From an uncultured Lachnospiraceae bacterium (GTDB lineage: Bacteria; Bacillota; Clostridia; Lachnospirales; Lachnospiraceae), in NCBI GenBank assembly GCA_910578605.1, contig CAJTQG010000011.1, positions 7,475 through 61,995 of the forward strand: 54,521 nucleotides of DNA, given 5' to 3'. This document shows positions 52,228 through 54,521 of the stretch, one piece after another. The position numbers and the translations under genes were made by a program. Below the pieces are notes generated by a model, which was given only the letters and a program-made list of their open reading frames with translations, had not been told where the DNA came from and ran no database searches. Position 1 is the stretch's first letter, and each line of letters begins with the position of its first letter.

Positions 52228-53367
52228 TCACTGCCCCACACTGGCTTTATGCGACAACACACCAGCTTTAAATGTATCAATTATTTTTTCCCTCTCCTCT
52301 TGTGAAATTCCGTAATACATAGGAAATCTAATGAGACGGCTGCTTTCCTTTGTGGTATAACAGTCCTGGCCCATAAACCTGCCGTACAAGCTTCCTCCCC
52401 TTGAGGAGTGAAGGGGGACATAATGAAACACAGCACCCACCCCATGGTCCATCATATATTTTATAACCTCTTGCCTCTTTTCTAAGTTTTTCACCTTCAC
52501 ATAGAACATATGTGAGTTATGTACACAATCCTTTGGGACAAAAGGACGCTCTACAGGAAAATTCTCCAGCATTTCATAGTAGCTTTTCCATGTCTCGTAT
52601 CTATTTTGGTTAATTTCATCTGCGATTTCTAACTGGGGGTACAGCAAAGCTGCATTGACTTCACTGGGCAAATAGGAGGAGCCTATATCCACCCAGCTAT
52701 ATTTATCAACCATTCCCCTGAAAAAGTTAGCCCTGTTTGTTCCCTTTTCCCGCAAAATCTCAGCTCGCTCTATATATGCTTCCTCATTTATAAGCAGCGC
52801 TCCGCCCTCGCCCATAGTATAATTTTTTGTCTCATGAAAACTGTAGCAGCCAAACGTGCCTATTGTCCCGCAGGCCCTTCCCCTGTATGTAGCGAGAACT
52901 GCCTGAGCGGCATCCTCCACAACTGGCAGCTTATATTTTCTGGCAACTGTCATAATCGTGTCCATTTCACATGATACCCCAGCATAATGAACTACTATAA
53001 TCGCTCTGGTTTTTTCTGTAATTGCCTCTTCTATTTTATTTTCATCAATATTCATAGTATCTGGACGAATATCTACAAATACCGGCCTTGCCCCTCTTAA
53101 CACAAATGCATTGGCAGTGGATACAAAAGTGTAGGATGGCATGATCACTTCGTCACCAGGCTTTATATCTAAAAGAATCGCACTCATTTCCAGAGCCGAT
53201 GTACAGGATGTGGTCAACAATATTTTCTTTGCCTGAAACCTTTTTTCCATCCATTCCGTACAAAGCCTTGTATACTTTCCGTCACCAGCAATCTTACCAT
53301 TTTTCAAGACTTCCCCCACATATTCCAGTGCTCTAGGCTGATAAATTGCCTTGTTAAAAGGTATCAT
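52228..53367 (-). CDS. wecE: dTDP-4-amino-4,6-dideoxygalactose transaminase
   Basis: This 379-residue PLP enzyme closely follows WecE/RffA, which aminates dTDP-4-keto-6-deoxyglucose to dTDP-Fuc4N. It has 'MIPFNKA', 'LTTSCTSALEMSAILLDI', 'GDEVIMPSYTFVSTANAFVLRG', 'PDTMNIDE' and the PLP Lys181 in 'SFHETKNYTMGEGG'. Length matches the E. coli enzyme. It overlaps the preceding glycosyltransferase gene by 14 nt, with AGGAGGA eight bases before the ATG. Its product probably feeds the NeuD-like, ATP-grasp and epimerase enzymes that follow. Confidence 0.93.
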   Translation of the reverse strand: MIPFNKAIYQPRALEYVGEVLKNGKIAGDGKYTRLCTEWMEKRFQAKKILLTTSCTSALEMSAILLDIKPGDEVIMPSYTFVSTANAFVLRGARPVFVDIRPDTMNIDENKIEEAITEKTRAIIVVHYAGVSCEMDTIMTVARKYKLPVVEDAAQAVLATYRGRACGTIGTFGCYSFHETKNYTMGEGGALLINEEAYIERAEILREKGTNRANFFRGMVDKYSWVDIGSSYLPSEVNAALLYPQLEIADEINQNRYETWKSYYEMLENFPVERPFVPKDCVHNSHMFYVKVKNLEKRQEVIKYMMDHGVGAVFHYVPLHSSRGGSLYGRFMGQDCYTTKESSRLIRFPMYYGISQEEREKIIDTFKAGVLSHKASVGQ

Positions 53368-54463
53368 TTCTAAGCTCCTCCTGACTTATGGCATATTTTT
53401 TCACTGCCTCACATAATCTACGGGAATTTTTCTCATTGTCGATATTATTCTTAGCCATAGCCTGCTTCCTGCAGTTTTCTTTTTGCTTTCTCATAAATTC
53501 TTGGTCTGTGAAATATCGATGAACTAATTTCGGCATTTCTTCCACGCTTTCACATACAAATTCCGGTCCTGAATTTACCTCCACATCACAATTGTCCAGT
53601 GTAATTACCGGCACCTCCATCATCATAGCAAACAATCCTCCTGTCCCCCCTCCCTGACGAGGAGGATTTAAAAACACATCACCAATTGCCACTACCTCTC
53701 TAAACCGAGGCTGCCAATCTAAAAAATAAAATCTGTGAAACATATCTCCTTCCCTAATACGATTTTTCAGATTAGGGCATGTACCAACAACTGCAATTAC
53801 AAAATGTTTATCTATCTTTAAGGTTTCATATAGTATATCCACAAAAGATGGCTGTATTTCCCCGTCCAAGCGATTGCCGGCAACAAGTATAACAAAGGCA
53901 TCCTCTGGTATGCCAAAATCCTCCTTTGTATATACCTCCTCTTCCCCCTGGTTTTTTTCATTCACCAAATGTTTTATCTCCAATACCATCTGTGAATCCT
54001 CCAGAATTGTTTTCCACATTTGCTTCTCTTCTTTGGAATGTTCAACAGGGGTGGCTATAATCGGTGCATTCGTAACCGGCAACGTTTTTGTGCATCCCAT
54101 AGTAACCAACGTTGTAAACCTGCTGCACAGACTGGCAAGTAAGGTTTTAGAACCAATCTCTAAAACAAACTCCGGCTTTTCCCTCCAAATCCTCTGAGCG
54201 GTCTGCTGTAGCTGCTCTATATAACGGGAGCTATCAAGCTTTAAATTATAGCCCCCTACCTCCATTCCATCCAGCAAAAATGCAAATTCCCCTGTTTGAT
54301 TCAATAAATTATTATTGTAATACACCGTACCATTCCATCCCCCCTCCACCCCCTCTAAATGACAAATATAACATTCCACATCATATCCCATATTTTTGTA
54401 ACTGTCATATATAAATTTCATTCTCTTTGTAGGCGCATGATAAATACTAAGAACCTGGGACAT
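53354..54463 (-). CDS. GT-B glycosyltransferase (family 1/4-like)
   Basis: This 369-residue protein has a GT-B layout. The C-terminal domain shows 'FGIPEDAFVILVAGNRLDGEI' followed by 'GDVFLNPPRQGGGTGGLFAMMMEVPVITLDN' in outline, which is the usual nucleotide-sugar site with a Gly-rich loop. The N-terminal domain is atypical. The start at ATG 54463 has only a weak AAGAAAGA site; ATG 54421 is an alternative. The 58 bases to the window end carry no recognisable gene. It is translationally close to wecE. Confidence 0.75.
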   Translation of the reverse strand: MSQVLSIYHAPTKRMKFIYDSYKNMGYDVECYICHLEGVEGGWNGTVYYNNNLLNQTGEFAFLLDGMEVGGYNLKLDSSRYIEQLQQTAQRIWREKPEFVLEIGSKTLLASLCSRFTTLVTMGCTKTLPVTNAPIIATPVEHSKEEKQMWKTILEDSQMVLEIKHLVNEKNQGEEEVYTKEDFGIPEDAFVILVAGNRLDGEIQPSFVDILYETLKIDKHFVIAVVGTCPNLKNRIREGDMFHRFYFLDWQPRFREVVAIGDVFLNPPRQGGGTGGLFAMMMEVPVITLDNCDVEVNSGPEFVCESVEEMPKLVHRYFTDQEFMRKQKENCRKQAMAKNNIDNEKNSRRLCEAVKKYAISQEELRNDTF

Positions 54464-54521
54464 AACAATAATAATCTTTCTTCTTCGCTGTTTATATGGA
54501 ATATAAGGGTTAACAAAACTT

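Overview
The window fits a motile, low-GC Gram-positive Clostridia, most likely a Lachnospiraceae member. The evidence is the Firmicutes-type rpmG-secE-nusG-rplK-rplA-rplJ-rplL-rpoB-rpoC order, strong AGGAGG ribosome binding sites, textbook sigma-A and sigma-D (flagellar) promoters, and flagellar and pseudaminic acid genes next to a TerD-type stress cluster. Nearly everything is read from the minus strand. No tRNA, rRNA, CRISPR array, insertion sequence or phage gene was seen. I cannot name the genus from sequence alone.

Region 1 (1-13 kb): a YitT-family membrane protein (+) faces the ribosomal/RNA polymerase beta operon (-), with a bidirectional terminator between them. The operon has four separate promoters: before rpmG, rplK, rplJ and rpoB. 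It also has an L10 leader with an intrinsic attenuator and a two-hairpin leader in front of rplK that may be an L1 feedback site.

Region 2 (13-16 kb): a coiled-coil protein of unknown role (-) and a FliD-like filament-cap protein (+) under a sigma-D promoter.

Region 3 (16-31 kb): a tellurite-resistance-like (Ter) stress cluster. It holds a HAD phosphatase, a P-type cation ATPase, three TerD paralogues, TelA, YceG, a protein joining a YceG-like half to an HtrA-type serine protease, an HpcH/CitE-like aldolase (+), a StiP/PELOTA protein and a TRSP-type phosphoribosyltransferase. The ATPase leader reads as a yybP-ykoY (Mn2+) riboswitch whose 3' strand is shared with an intrinsic terminator. No TerC is present, although TerC-family genes are classic users of this riboswitch, so the ATPase may stand in for TerC here.

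Region 4 (31-54.5 kb): a flagellar glycosylation island. It has pseC, pseI, pseF and pseG (pseudaminic acid; pseB and pseH not seen), a WbvR/WbvD-like pair for a UDP-L-acetamido sugar, a WecE-type dTDP-sugar transaminase with NeuD-like acyltransferase, ATP-grasp, metallophosphoesterase and NAD-dependent epimerase, several GT2, CgeB-like and GT-D glycosyltransferases, a short divergent flagellin, a chemoreceptor and a small sigma-D-driven orphan. Two features deserve attention: a 13-bp tandem repeat inside pseF that is read in all three frames and could switch the gene on and off, and a set of competing hairpins directly before the pseC ribosome binding site.
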